Shown here: piece by piece, positions 46,661 to 56,322 of the stretch
Layout of the letters: each line of letters starts with the position of its first letter
Position numbering within the stretch: the stretch's first letter is position 1
NCBI RefSeq assembly: GCF_032813545.1
Contig: NZ_CP136520.1
Coordinates: forward strand, 800,001 to 864,000
Reading direction: 5' to 3'
DNA length: 64,000 nt
Origin: Nodosilinea sp. E11
Lineage (GTDB): Bacteria > Cyanobacteriota > Cyanobacteriia > Phormidesmidales > Phormidesmidaceae
Position numbers and translations under genes: made by a program
Notes under the pieces: generated by a model
Databases searched by the model: none
The model's input: the letters and a program-made list of their open reading frames with translations, nothing else
Told to the model about the DNA's origin: nothing

Positions 46661-47365
46661 GTGAACTTGTCGTCGCTGACGTTTTTGCGCAAAATGCGAT
46701 CGCCCAACCGCCAGTTTGCCGTGATTGGGCTGGGGCGCTTTGGTCGCGCAGTGTGCGGTACCCTTAACAACCTGGGCTACGAAGTGCTGGCCGCCGATAC
46801 CGACGAGCGCCGGGTTAGCCAAGCCCTCACCGACCAGATTGCCGCCCACGCCCTTCAGCTCGACACCACTCAGCCTTCGGCTCTGCGCGAGGCCGGCATT
46901 ACCGACTTCGATACGGTCATTGTGGCGATCGGCAACTATGTAGAAGAAAGCATTATTACCACCCTCAACCTCAAAGAGGCGGGGGTTAAAAACGTGGTGG
47001 CCAAGGCGTCGTCAGAGATCCACGGCAAGCTGCTCGATCGCGTCGGGGCCGACCATGTGGTGTTCCCTGAGCACGAGATGGGCTGCGAATTGGCGCGATC
47101 GCTCACCTCCCCCGGCATTCTCGATCGCTTTGAGATCGACCCCAACCACTGCATTGCCGAAATTATCGTGCCCCAGGCCTTTCATCAAAAAACCATTGTT
47201 GACCTTGACCTGCGCAACCGTTACGAGCTGACTCTGCTGGCCATTAGCCAAGAAAACGAGCCTGACCAATTTGAAATCAACCCTAGCCCAGTCACCCGGC
47301 TCAAGGCGGGGGGGCTAATGGTAGTGATCGGCAGCAACAAAGGTTTAGAGCGTCTACCGGTATAG
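46661..47365 (+). CDS. TrkA/KtrA-type potassium channel regulatory protein
   Basis: A 234-residue RCK protein. The N-terminal Rossmann domain has GLGRFGRAV and ends the second strand with Asp (AADTDE), indicating NAD(H) or nucleotide binding. An RCK_C-like domain follows near residues 150-225. Such proteins gate TrkH/KtrB potassium channels from the cytoplasm; no channel gene lies in the window. GTG start. It is 17 bases upstream of anmK, so the two are probably co-transcribed although functionally unrelated. Confidence 0.9.
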   Translation: MNLSSLTFLRKMRSPNRQFAVIGLGRFGRAVCGTLNNLGYEVLAADTDERRVSQALTDQIAAHALQLDTTQPSALREAGITDFDTVIVAIGNYVEESIITTLNLKEAGVKNVVAKASSEIHGKLLDRVGADHVVFPEHEMGCELARSLTSPGILDRFEIDPNHCIAEIIVPQAFHQKTIVDLDLRNRYELTLLAISQENEPDQFEINPSPVTRLKAGGLMVVIGSNKGLERLPV

Positions 47366-47382
47366 CCCCTAGGAGTCCTTCG

Positions 47383-48555
47383 ATGCGAGTAATTGGTCTG
47401 ATCAGCGGCACCTCCGTCGATGGCATAGACGCGGCACTCGTAGACGTGGGTGGGCAGGGCTACGAGATTACCCTAACCTGGATAGAGGGGCTGACCTGGC
47501 CCTACCCCGCTGAGCTTCAGCAGCAGGTTTTAGCCCTCTGTGCTGGAGAAGCTGTCAGTCTAGAAAACCTGGCGTGTTTAGACGATGCCGTAGCCCACAG
47601 CTTTGCCGACGCGGCCCAGGCGTTAATGGCCCAGGCTGGCCCCGCTGAGTTGGTGGCCTCCCACGGGCAAACGGTATTTCACCGCCCGGTAGGTCGTCCG
47701 CCCCTGAGGCACCAGGGGCCAATGCAGCTGGGTTACACACTGCAACTGGGGCGCGGGGCCGTACTGGCCCAAAGATTAGGCCTGCCTACGGTCAGCAACT
47801 TTCGCCAAGCCGATATCGAGGCTGGCGGCGAAGGTGCTCCCCTGGCCCCGGTGTTAGACCTCTGTCTGCTCAGTCACCCTAGCGAGCGGCGATGCGTGCA
47901 AAACCTGGGCGGTATTGGCAATGTCGCCTATCTCCCTCCCTGGAATCGCCAGGGCAGTCCGCCCAAGGTGCTGGGGTGGGATACTGGGCCGGCCAATTCT
48001 CTGATCGACATTGCTATCCACACCCTATCTGAAGGCACGCTTACCTACGACCTTGACGGAGCCTGGGCCGCTCAAGGTACCCCTTGTTTAGCCCTAGTCA
48101 ACGAGTGGCTAGAGCACCCCTACTTTATGCAGCCACCACCAAAATCTACCGGGCGCGAGCTGTTTGGGTGGGAGTTTTTTCAGCGATGTCACCAGGCGGC
48201 TCAGCGACAAGGCCTCGGTACTGTAGACCTGATCGCGACGCTAACGGAGTTCACTGCCGCTTCGGTGGCCCAAGAATATCGCGCCTTTTTGCCGACCCTG
48301 CCCGACCGGGTGCTGGTGAGCGGCGGCGGTAGCCACAATCCAGTGTTGATGGCCCGCCTCCAGGCCCGCCTGCCTGAGTGCCCCGTGCAGGCCACCGATG
48401 CAGTGGGTCTATCGGCCAGCTACAAAGAGGCGATCGCCTTCGCCGTACTGGGCTACTGGCAACGCCAGGGTTTTCCAGGTAATCTGCCTGCGGTCACCGG
48501 GGCAACCCGTCCAGCCGTGCTGGGGCACTGGAGCAATCCTCCCTTTGCCCCCTAG
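47383..48555 (+). CDS. anmK: Anhydro-N-acetylmuramic acid kinase
   Basis: A 390-residue AnmK, which opens and phosphorylates 1,6-anhydro-MurNAc to MurNAc-6-phosphate in peptidoglycan recycling. The N-terminal phosphate loop GLISGTSVDGIDAALV, ASHGQTVFH, NLGGIGNVAYLP, GWDTGPANSLID and VLVSGGGSHNPVLM are all present. ATG start preceded by AGGAG within the 17-base gap from the TrkA-type gene. MurQ is not adjacent. Confidence 0.95.
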   Translation: MRVIGLISGTSVDGIDAALVDVGGQGYEITLTWIEGLTWPYPAELQQQVLALCAGEAVSLENLACLDDAVAHSFADAAQALMAQAGPAELVASHGQTVFHRPVGRPPLRHQGPMQLGYTLQLGRGAVLAQRLGLPTVSNFRQADIEAGGEGAPLAPVLDLCLLSHPSERRCVQNLGGIGNVAYLPPWNRQGSPPKVLGWDTGPANSLIDIAIHTLSEGTLTYDLDGAWAAQGTPCLALVNEWLEHPYFMQPPPKSTGRELFGWEFFQRCHQAAQRQGLGTVDLIATLTEFTAASVAQEYRAFLPTLPDRVLVSGGGSHNPVLMARLQARLPECPVQATDAVGLSASYKEAIAFAVLGYWQRQGFPGNLPAVTGATRPAVLGHWSNPPFAP

Positions 48556-48702
48556 GGGGGTTGCCCCGCCCCATACCCCAGTCTGGGCAATTGGGCGTAT
48601 GCTTGAGAAGCACAGGACAGAGTACAGTAGACCAGGCTAACTCTAAGCAAATAGGGCATTGGGTAGCCTTGGGAAGGCGAATGACCGGGGGAGCAGTGTG
48701 TA

Positions 48703-49161
48703 GTGCATAGCTTTTTAATTGAGCCTGGGCGGTGGACCTTGCAGGGCCACTGGATGGAGCGCGATCGACTGCCCACCCCGGTCAAAGGCAAGATTTTGAT
48801 TGCCTGGAGTCGCGATGACTGGTTCACCATGGTGATGAAGCTCATGCTGCCCGAAACAGAACCGGCAGAAATGGCGCTTCAATATCGGGGACGGCTCACC
48901 AGCGGCGATTGCCAATATACCTTTGTGCTTCAGCACAGCCTGCTGGGTCGGGTAGAAGGCGAGGGTTGGGTCGCTCCCGACTCCATCATTCAACGGTACT
49001 GGGCTCTGGGCGATCGCCAACGCCGCACTGGGTTTGAGACCCTCTACCGACTCGATAACGAGCGCTACCACCTCTCCAGCGGCATCATGACCGGGCATTA
49101 TTTGACCAGTGCAATGGAGGCCACCCTGCATCTACAAAATGCCCCTCCCCCAGGCCTATAG
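48703..49161 (+). CDS. Conserved hypothetical protein
   Basis: A 152-residue protein with a GTG start (MHSFLIEPGRWTLQGHW). It looks like a single beta-rich domain (GKILIAWSRDDWFTMVMKL, YRGRLTSGDCQYTFVLQHSLLGRVEGEGWV, GFETLYRLDNERYHLSSGIM), perhaps a lipocalin-like or calycin fold by eye. No catalytic motif. It follows anmK after about 150 bases. Function unknown. Confidence 0.65.
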   Translation: MHSFLIEPGRWTLQGHWMERDRLPTPVKGKILIAWSRDDWFTMVMKLMLPETEPAEMALQYRGRLTSGDCQYTFVLQHSLLGRVEGEGWVAPDSIIQRYWALGDRQRRTGFETLYRLDNERYHLSSGIMTGHYLTSAMEATLHLQNAPPPGL

Positions 49162-49541
49162 TCGCCCCCAAACATCGTTCCCGCAGAATGCACTACAGTG
49201 GAAACAAGACCTTTTGGCCCCGGCTGGGCATATTAATTCTAGATACTAAACTCACGGCTTCCTTTAGCCTGAGGCATGGTCAAAGTCGTCATCGGGGCAG
49301 CTTAAATCTATCGGGTTTAGACCTACCCCTCCCCTCACCCATTATTCCTACAAAGGTTAGGGTACTCTAGCTCTCTATCCAACGGTTGCCAAACCCAACA
49401 GTGCTTTTACCTAGTTAGTAGCTAGTAGCTATGCCTCAATACTCAGGTTGCACTTCATCCCGCTAGACTTGCTTCCCCCGCCCCTCAGACCAACTATTGC
49501 CCGCCGTTTAGTCCCCCCCTGCCCTCTGGTTCCCATCGTTT
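49162..49541. other. Intergenic spacer, no gene seen
   Basis: About 380 bases before the Ser/Thr kinase gene. No RNA, repeat or coding frame was recognised. Confidence 0.4.
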
Positions 49542-51083
49542 ATGGCTGATTCAAACCTGGGTTGTAAATTAGCAAACCGCTATGAGCTATTAGAACCGAT
49601 TGGCCAGGGTTCAATGGGGCGAGTATATCTAGCTGAAGACCTACTGTTGGGCAGTGTTAAAGTTGCCATCAAGCTACTCTCCCAGACGCTGCCTGGCGAA
49701 CAGATGCGCGATCGCTTCATGCAAGAGGCCATGACCTGCGCCCAACTAGGCCAAAAAAGCATTCACGTGGTGCGCGTCACCGACTATGGGGTCAGCGACG
49801 AAGATGTGCCCTTCTACGTCATGGAGTACCTCCAGGGACAAAGCCTCAGCCACATGGTCAACCTCCAACCCTTGCCCATTCCTCGGTTCTTAGGGCTGAT
49901 ACGACAGATTTGTCTAGGGTTGCAAGCCGCCCATGAAGGCATCATTCTCAAAAGCCAGCCTGAGCCGGTGCCCATTATTCACCGCGACATCAAGCCCAGC
50001 AACATCATGATCGTGCAAGACCCCACTCTGGGGGAGCTGGCCAAAATTCTAGACTTTGGCATCGCCAAGCTAGTGCAGATCGACAGCGATCAAACCAACT
50101 GCTTTATGGGTACCCTGGCCTACGCTTCCCCTGAGCAAATGGAAGGCCGCGACCTCGATGGCCGATCCGATATCTATAGTCTTGGGGTGATGATGTTTCA
50201 AATGCTCACAGGCCATTTACCCCTGCGGGCTAGCAGCCATACCTTTGGCGGTTGGTATAAGATGCATCAGACCCAGGCTCCCAAGCGCATGGGTGATGTC
50301 GCCAGCAGTATTAAGATCCCCAAGCTGCTCGAAGACTTAGTGATGGACTGCATGGGTAAGCTGCCCACGGAGCGTCCTCAGAGTACCCAAGAGATTTTGC
50401 AACGCTTAGAACCGCTTCAGGCGCGCTACGTCGATGGTTTTCGCATTAGCCAGCGGATTAGTACCACCCTCAATCGGTTGCCGGTCACTCGGCAACCGAT
50501 CGAAGCTAAAGCGGTGCAAGAAGACCAGATGTGCCGACTCATGGTGTGGCCAACCACTAAACCAATTGCTGAAATTGTCTTTCCCCACGCGCTACCCACT
50601 AGCCAAGGCCCCTTAGTCACCCTATGGGCTATGCTGCCCGAAGCCGAGGTTAATCGTCGGTTGATTAGCACTCGCTACAACACGTTTATCTGCACCATGG
50701 CCCCCCATCCGATGATGCTCTGGCTCACGGTGCTGTACAGCAGTGCCCATGGCGCGCGCTGGCTCCCCTGCTACCTCGACCTCAAAACTTCCCTGGGCCA
50801 AGACATGGCTGGGCTGCTAGGCAAGACCGGTACCTACAAACTACTCTTATTTGCCCTAGAAAACCCGCGCCGCTGTGTCCATGTGCTGACCTGCACCGTC
50901 TCTGATCCCCAGCGCAGCCTGCTGCAAGAGTGGGCGCTTACCGCCCGCAGCCGTCCTTCGACCGGGGCCACGGCCACCAGCCGCGACCTACTGCGCAACG
51001 AGCTCCAAAACAAGCTCAAGCCCAAAGTTTTGCAAAAGCTAGAATCTATCTACGTTGATACCGGATCCAATCTTTACGACTGA
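49542..51083 (+). CDS. Eukaryotic-type Ser/Thr protein kinase
   Basis: A 513-residue kinase. The catalytic domain covers residues about 14-285: Gly loop GQGSMGRVYLAED, Lys in VAIKLL, HRD loop IIHRDIKPSNIMIV, DFG in ILDFGIAK, and APE-like ASPEQMEG. It should be active. The C-terminal 220 residues form an unrecognised globular domain (MVWPTTKPIAEIVFPHALP, PCYLDLKTSLGQDMAGLLG) with no membrane helix, so the protein is probably cytoplasmic. ATG start. A PP2C phosphatase at 53538 could reverse its action, though they are not in an operon. Confidence 0.93.
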   Translation: MADSNLGCKLANRYELLEPIGQGSMGRVYLAEDLLLGSVKVAIKLLSQTLPGEQMRDRFMQEAMTCAQLGQKSIHVVRVTDYGVSDEDVPFYVMEYLQGQSLSHMVNLQPLPIPRFLGLIRQICLGLQAAHEGIILKSQPEPVPIIHRDIKPSNIMIVQDPTLGELAKILDFGIAKLVQIDSDQTNCFMGTLAYASPEQMEGRDLDGRSDIYSLGVMMFQMLTGHLPLRASSHTFGGWYKMHQTQAPKRMGDVASSIKIPKLLEDLVMDCMGKLPTERPQSTQEILQRLEPLQARYVDGFRISQRISTTLNRLPVTRQPIEAKAVQEDQMCRLMVWPTTKPIAEIVFPHALPTSQGPLVTLWAMLPEAEVNRRLISTRYNTFICTMAPHPMMLWLTVLYSSAHGARWLPCYLDLKTSLGQDMAGLLGKTGTYKLLLFALENPRRCVHVLTCTVSDPQRSLLQEWALTARSRPSTGATATSRDLLRNELQNKLKPKVLQKLESIYVDTGSNLYD

Positions 51084-51113
51084 TTCCCTATCTAGGTTTA
51101 GCCTGCCCCACCT

Positions 51114-51986
51114 CTAATTGGGAAAGAACAACACCGGATGCCAGCTACCGCGCAAAATTTCACGGGTGAGACTGGGGGCTGACCACTTGAGAATGCCGCC
51201 AATACTCCGGGAACAGGCGGCGATCGCCCCTACATCATGCATCTCGGCAGTTTTAAGAATTTCTTCGATGGGGCTACCCTCCACAATCGTAGTATTGACT
51301 ACCAGGTTTAGCGCCGCCAGCTCCGACTGAAGCTTGTCTAGCTCTTGCTGGGCCTGCTCCATAGGATTGTCGCCCAGCAGCTCTCGACGCACATTTTCAT
51401 CAATCACCCATAGCAGGCGCACCCGTTCTAGCACTGAGTTAGGATTGGTTTTGACTTGATGATGAATTTTTTTGATCAGGGTTTTGCCCCCATCGCTGCC
51501 GTCATAGGGCACGAGCAGATAGCGGAACAGGTGGTTACAGCGAAGCTCTAGCTCAGCAGTGGTATAGGTTGAGACTAGCTGAGGCCGCAAGATCATCAGG
51601 GGCGTGCCGGTTTTTTCGGCCAAGCGGGCGGTAGTACTACCAAATAGCTTTTCTTCGAGCATGGTGCGGGTGGGCGTACCCAGAAAAATCACGTCTGACT
51701 GGTGTTGTTTAGCCAAGCGCAAAATACTTTCGCTGGCGCGGCCCATCTGCACGTCAATGGTCACATCAATATTGCTAGGAACCTCTCGCAGCAGCGCTTG
51801 CAGACGCTGGCGAGGCTTTTCTAGCAGCTCTGGGTCTTCTCGCGGAATTTCGCGCCCGCTTTCCACTGAAACGTTGTGAAAAAATACCAATGACTTAAAC
51901 CCACCGCCCGCTAAACTCGGCACAAATTGGGCCAGGCGATACATGCTATCGGTAAAGTCAGTGCAAATAAGCGCGCGCTGAAACAT
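51114..51986 (-). CDS. Tandem universal stress protein
   Basis: A 290-residue protein with two UspA domains. ATG 51986 (MFQRALICTDFTD) is preferred because GGGGGA lies just upstream and the N-terminus aligns with UspA; the frame remains open to 52121. Domain 1 has VIFLGTPTRTMLEEKLFGSTTARLAEKTGTPLMIL. Domain 2 begins YLLVPYDGSDGGKTLIKKI and has GAIAACSRSIGG in place of a canonical ATP loop. Stress-related role by family. Convergent with the Ser/Thr kinase gene, 30 bases apart. Confidence 0.9.
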   Translation of the reverse strand: MFQRALICTDFTDSMYRLAQFVPSLAGGGFKSLVFFHNVSVESGREIPREDPELLEKPRQRLQALLREVPSNIDVTIDVQMGRASESILRLAKQHQSDVIFLGTPTRTMLEEKLFGSTTARLAEKTGTPLMILRPQLVSTYTTAELELRCNHLFRYLLVPYDGSDGGKTLIKKIHHQVKTNPNSVLERVRLLWVIDENVRRELLGDNPMEQAQQELDKLQSELAALNLVVNTTIVEGSPIEEILKTAEMHDVGAIAACSRSIGGILKWSAPSLTREILRGSWHPVLFFPN

Positions 51987-52724
51987 AGATCCCCCGTTCA
52001 GGTGCAACAAGCGTCTAGAATGAGCTGAGCTGAGCTCCTTTGAGCAGAAGCGCCTAGCCCAATGGTTAAGGCTGTATTCCCCAATCGATCGCCGATGGTA
52101 GAGCAAGCCCCTAATTACCATAACGTTAGACCGGGCTGTTTAACCCGCCCCCAACCCCCCAACCCCCAAGCTGCAAAAACGAGGTTATGGCCCTTGAGCG
52201 GGCGGTCCACCAGCACCGACGACCACGGTAGTGATGGCGTAGCCTAGAACTAAGCAAAGGGGTCAGCAGCAGCAATTGGGCAAAGCTGGTCTATAAACAG
52301 TCTAGGCGCAGGCTGGCTGATGTCGGTACCGAATACGGCAATGCTTGAGCAATGCTTGAGTCGCGATCGCAAAGCCACCAGCTTGACTCATCTCAACGGT
52401 TATCTTGGCCTATTCGCGTCCGTAGAAGACTATGTTGAAAAAATTTAGGTGGAATGGCACTGCTAATGGGCCATCCTTAACGTGCAATCAGTATCGCTGA
52501 TGAGGAGAAAAACTTGATTACTTTGATTCAAGCTACGTGATGGGCAGCTGTAGTTCGGATAAGCAGTCAATCGCGTCTGATTGAGATGGCTCTGTAGTTG
52601 GGTTCTGTAGCTAAGGCTTTGTAGTAGCAGTGAAGGTGACGCCCCGACATCCCCAGCCTGATTGAAGGAAATCCTGCAAGAGAGGGAGGTCGCCGTCTTC
52701 ATGCCGTTGTGACAGAGTTGAGCG
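51987..52724. other. Long spacer between the Usp and nblA genes
   Basis: About 740 bases. It holds the Usp promoter and the 3' region of nblA. A near-tandem GCAATGCTTGA repeat occurs near 52340. The open frames here have no codon bias or family resemblance. I see nothing else. Confidence 0.4.
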
Positions 52725-52919
52725 CTACATTTGAGGATTGGGTCCAATACCCCATTCATGCTTGAGAAAATGCTTATACATCGTCTCTCGCATCATCATC
52801 TGTTCATATAGCTTAATCAAGAACTGCTGGGCCTGCTCCCGACTCATTTTATCAACCTGGGTTTCAAAAGACCGCAGGCTAAATTGTTGCTCCAAGGAAA
52901 GTTGCATGGGTTCGTTCAT
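52725..52919 (-). CDS. nblA: Phycobilisome degradation protein NblA
   Basis: A 64-residue NblA, the proteolysis adaptor that triggers phycobilisome breakdown during nutrient starvation by linking phycobiliproteins to Clp protease. The family signature is almost complete: LSLEQQFSLRSFETQV, MSREQAQQFLIKLYEQMMMRE and YKHFLKHEWGI. The ATG is preceded by CAGGAGC. Just upstream of that site lies an eight-unit CT dinucleotide run (on the coding strand). No clear NtcA site was found. Confidence 0.97.
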   Translation of the reverse strand: MNEPMQLSLEQQFSLRSFETQVDKMSREQAQQFLIKLYEQMMMRETMYKHFLKHEWGIGPNPQM

Positions 52920-52931
52920 GGATTTGCTCCT

Positions 52932-52947
52932 GAGAGAGAGAGAGAGA
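52932..52947 (-). repeat. Dinucleotide repeat (GA/CT)8 before the nblA RBS
   Basis: Eight GA units on the plus strand, reading CTCTCT on the nblA mRNA strand, directly before CAGGAGC and about 13 bases from the ATG. Confidence 0.9.
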
Positions 52948-53537
52948 AAACAACATCCCTGTAGTAGCAGCCACCCAAAATTTGAATAAGTTTGGGTTAC
53001 TGTACCTAACGCACTCGGTTAGCTTTCCATGGAGGAAACCAATCCCAATGCGTCTGGCGGCACTACCGGAATAGGTTGTAACCACAGCGTCGGCCTGAGC
53101 CGATACGCGATGATTTACAAATTATAACAATCATTTGACAAAGATCCATTCATTGGTCTTGTAAGCGAATATAACAAGTCATCCCTAGATCGTCATCTAC
53201 CGATCGGGAATTTACAATTTTTAGCAATGGTTGCTGAGTAAAAATGCTCAGGGTAAACTTATCCATGTCTTCTTTGCTCCAAAGTCGCGATCGCGATCGC
53301 CCACTGGTCAGCAGATGGCCTAGGGTGGCTACACTGAGCGGCGTCAGAATTTAGTCTTGCCGCTAAAGAAAGAAGTCTATGGTTCTTGCAGCCGAAGGCC
53401 TAACTCAGAAAGCACGACGCAACCTGCCCCCTTAGGCAGACTCGTTCTGAGCTGTTCCCAGTCTGAGGGGGCAATCCGGCTCTACCAAAAATCTGCCCTG
53501 CTATAGAGCATCATCCTTGCTCAAGATCAGACTCAGG
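52948..53537. other. Spacer upstream of nblA
   Basis: About 590 bases between the nblA 5' end and the PP2C gene end. It contains a doubled HIP1-like stretch near 53285. No gene was recognised. Confidence 0.4.
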
Positions 53538-54296
53538 TTACTCAACATCGCTGCTGCTAGGAGGCGATAGATTGACGATCACGACGGTGATATTGTCCCG
53601 TCCACCCCGCTGCTTAGCAGAGTTCACTAGCGCTGTGGCGGCGGCCTCACAGGCGCGAATTGACTTAAGGTGAGACGCTATCAGGTGGTCAGAAAGTTCT
53701 TCGGTTAGCCCGTCACTGCACAGTAATAGGCGATCGCCGCTTTGCACTTCAATGGGCTGAATGCCCATCTCGGAGAGGTCATCGCGCCCGAGGCATTGAG
53801 AGAGCACGTGACGCCAGGGGTGACTGCGAGACTGCGCCGCAGACACCTCCCCGGCGCGGATAGCCTTAGCGATCCAGGTATGATCTTGGGTAAGTTGCTC
53901 TAGGTGGTGCCCTCGCAGGCGGTAGAGGCGCGAGTCACCCACATGAGCACACCAGGGCTGAGGGTCACTGTCTCGAAACGTGACCACCACAACAGTGGTG
54001 CCCATATCAGCTCGTTCTGGATGCCGCCGTTGGTCAGCGAGAATAGCGTTGTTCGCTTGCTTTAAGGCCTGTTCTAACAGCAGACCGGTAGCAGTCTCAG
54101 CCGTATGCCAGTGCTGATCTAAACAAGTTTTGATGGCAGCGGTGGCTAAGCGACTGGCCTCTTGGCCGCCCGCGTGCCCCCCCATACCATCGGCCACAAT
54201 AAAAAACCGGCCCTCGGGGTCGATATAGTAGTCATCTTGGTTGCTGGTGCGCAGCAACCCAGGATCAGTTAGCCCTGAAAAAATACGGTCTGTCAT
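53538..54296 (-). CDS. PP2C-type protein phosphatase
   Basis: A 252-residue PPM/PP2C phosphatase removing phosphate from Ser/Thr with two metal ions. Motifs in order: LLRTSNQDDYYID, VADGMGGHAGGQEASRLA (metal-binding Asp), MGTTVVVV, AHVGDSRLYRLRG, LLCSDGLTEEL and GGRDNITVVIV. Length is normal for the bacterial PrpC type. It ends shortly after the UbiB-family gene on the same strand (20-base gap), so both are probably one transcript. It may oppose the kinase at 49542. Confidence 0.95.
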   Translation of the reverse strand: MTDRIFSGLTDPGLLRTSNQDDYYIDPEGRFFIVADGMGGHAGGQEASRLATAAIKTCLDQHWHTAETATGLLLEQALKQANNAILADQRRHPERADMGTTVVVVTFRDSDPQPWCAHVGDSRLYRLRGHHLEQLTQDHTWIAKAIRAGEVSAAQSRSHPWRHVLSQCLGRDDLSEMGIQPIEVQSGDRLLLCSDGLTEELSDHLIASHLKSIRACEAAATALVNSAKQRGGRDNITVVIVNLSPPSSSDVE

Positions 54297-54316
54297 AGAA
54301 AACCCGGGCTAATCCA

Positions 54317-56197
54317 TTAAGGCAACCGGTCAGCTCGATTGACCTTGAGCACCGATCGCAAAAACGCAATGCCAGTCCCCACGGCCAGTACCCCTGGCAC
54401 CACCGCTAGCCAGACAAACTCTGAAAGCAGCAATCCTGTCGCCGACAGGGTAAAGGCTCCTACCAAAATGGCATAGTTGTTGGCCATCGTCACGCCGCTA
54501 ATGCGTCGCAGGGCTCGGTCAGTCTCGATTGACCGCACCCGCACGCGAATATCGCCGCGCTCGAGCTTGTCAAGCGTGTCTTCAATGCGCCGGGGCAGGC
54601 CCAGGGCAGAGGTACTTACCTGGGCAGCCTGGCGGCTGAGTTCACCCAGCAGGCTATTTGCCCCATCGGTCGGATTGCCATTGGACATAAGCTGTGCAGC
54701 AAACGGCTTAGCCGCTTCCATAAAGTTAAACTCGGGGTCGAGCCCTTTACCAACCCCTTCGAGAGTCGAAAAGGCTCGCATCACAAAGGTAAATGTGGCC
54801 GGGAACCGAAAGGGCTGATCGTAGGCGACGGCATATAGGTCATCGCTGATGGCATTGATGGACTGCTCCTCAAAGGGCTTGTCCATGAAGTTATCCAAAA
54901 TATACTGGATAGAGCGACGTACTGGGCTCATGTCGTCGATCTGAGCCAGCGCCCCCAATTCCACTAGAGACTCCATCACCTGATCCGCATTCCGCTGAGC
55001 TACCCCTACAAAGGTAGTCATTAGCCGTTGGCGAGTAAGGGGTTGTACCTGCCCCATCATGCCAAAATCATAAAAAATCAGCGATCCATCAAGGCTGACC
55101 GCAATATTGCCAGGGTGAGGGTCAGCATGGAAAAAGCCATTGTTAAGCAGCTGGTGCAGATAGGCCTGGGCTCCTAGCCGAGCCAGACGCTTGCGGTCTA
55201 GCCCAGCGGCCTCAAGCGCATCGTAGTGGCTAATCTTGATGCCAGGCATGTACTCTAAGGTGACGACCCGTGAAGAGGTTAAGCGCCAATACACTCGGGG
55301 CACGTTGACCCAATCTTCGCCGCGAAAATTGCGACGAAAGGTGTCGGCGTTGCGGCCCTCATTCAGGTAGTCAATCTCTTCCCAAAGAATGCGGCAACAC
55401 TCCCCATAAATGCCCAGCCAGTCGCGACCCTTGCCCCAGCTGGGGTGGTTTTGAAAGTAGTGAGCAATGCCTTTGAGGATTGATAGGTCAATGGTGAAGA
55501 GCGATCGCAACCCCGGTCGCTGTACTTTGACCACCACCTCATCGCCACTGTGGAGTTGGGCTCGGTGCACCTGACCCAAGCTGGCCGCCGCTAAGGGAAT
55601 CGGATCAAAGGTACGATAAAGCGTCTGAATGGGCTTGCCCAAATCAGCCTCAATGATGCCACGGGCCTGCTCGTAGCTAAAGGCCGGAACCCGGTCTTGC
55701 AGCTTAGAGAGTTCTTCAACAAACTCAATGGGGAAAATATCGGCCCGAGTCGAAAAAAGCTGACCTACTTTGATAAACGTCGGACCTAGATCGAGCAGGG
55801 TTTCGCGAATCCATACGGCTAACTGGCGGCGGCGACTAGCCTGGGCCTCAGGAGTAATCGTGCCACCGTAACTCCAAGCCTTGCCGTACATCCAGCGGGC
55901 CCACAGCAGCCGCAGTACAAAACTCCAAATATCAACGAATCGGCGTTGACGCGAGTAACTGCCCCGATTCCACCGATAAGCCTCTTGGCGAAAGGGAAGA
56001 GGCTTTTCAGCGGAAGAGGCATTGAGGTTAGTGGTGCTAGCTAAGGGTAAATGAGAAGCACCCGGCCCATCCAGTTCCGCAGGAAGGATACTATCCAGGT
56101 GCCCATTCATTCCCAAACCGTGATTCAGATCGCCCTCTCCATGAAGTTCTGGGGAGGGTGATCTGGACGATGCGGACGAATCGGAAACAGCAGACAC
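54317..56197 (-). CDS. ABC1/UbiB family atypical kinase
   Basis: A 626-residue AarF/UbiB protein. The UbiB-specific KxGQ segment is FIKVGQLFSTRADIFPIEF, the Ala-rich nucleotide loop is PLAAASLGQVHRA, the Lys is in VVVKVQRPG, and the catalytic loop and metal site are FFHADPHPGNIAVS and IFYDFGMMGQV. One or two membrane helices lie at the C-terminus (AILVGAFTLSATGLLLSEFVWLAVVPGVLAVG). Family members support ubiquinone or plastoquinone and tocopherol metabolism. The first 70 residues are low-complexity, so the true start may be later. It lies upstream of the PP2C gene in the same direction. Confidence 0.94.
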   Translation of the reverse strand: MSAVSDSSASSRSPSPELHGEGDLNHGLGMNGHLDSILPAELDGPGASHLPLASTTNLNASSAEKPLPFRQEAYRWNRGSYSRQRRFVDIWSFVLRLLWARWMYGKAWSYGGTITPEAQASRRRQLAVWIRETLLDLGPTFIKVGQLFSTRADIFPIEFVEELSKLQDRVPAFSYEQARGIIEADLGKPIQTLYRTFDPIPLAAASLGQVHRAQLHSGDEVVVKVQRPGLRSLFTIDLSILKGIAHYFQNHPSWGKGRDWLGIYGECCRILWEEIDYLNEGRNADTFRRNFRGEDWVNVPRVYWRLTSSRVVTLEYMPGIKISHYDALEAAGLDRKRLARLGAQAYLHQLLNNGFFHADPHPGNIAVSLDGSLIFYDFGMMGQVQPLTRQRLMTTFVGVAQRNADQVMESLVELGALAQIDDMSPVRRSIQYILDNFMDKPFEEQSINAISDDLYAVAYDQPFRFPATFTFVMRAFSTLEGVGKGLDPEFNFMEAAKPFAAQLMSNGNPTDGANSLLGELSRQAAQVSTSALGLPRRIEDTLDKLERGDIRVRVRSIETDRALRRISGVTMANNYAILVGAFTLSATGLLLSEFVWLAVVPGVLAVGTGIAFLRSVLKVNRADRLP

Positions 56198-56322
56198 TCG
56201 AGCTCCTAAAAGGGTGGAACGAACTGAAACAGTAGGCCCATCAGGGCACGGAGTGCTGACCTAATTTAGAGGCAGCAACTTAATTCATGATTCGACCTCA
56301 AAGCTGAGGTCAACCCATTCAC

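Noticed and set aside
52463-52759. 98-codon minus-strand frame overlapping the nblA end
   Set aside because: Odd composition, no RBS and conflict with the well-supported nblA.
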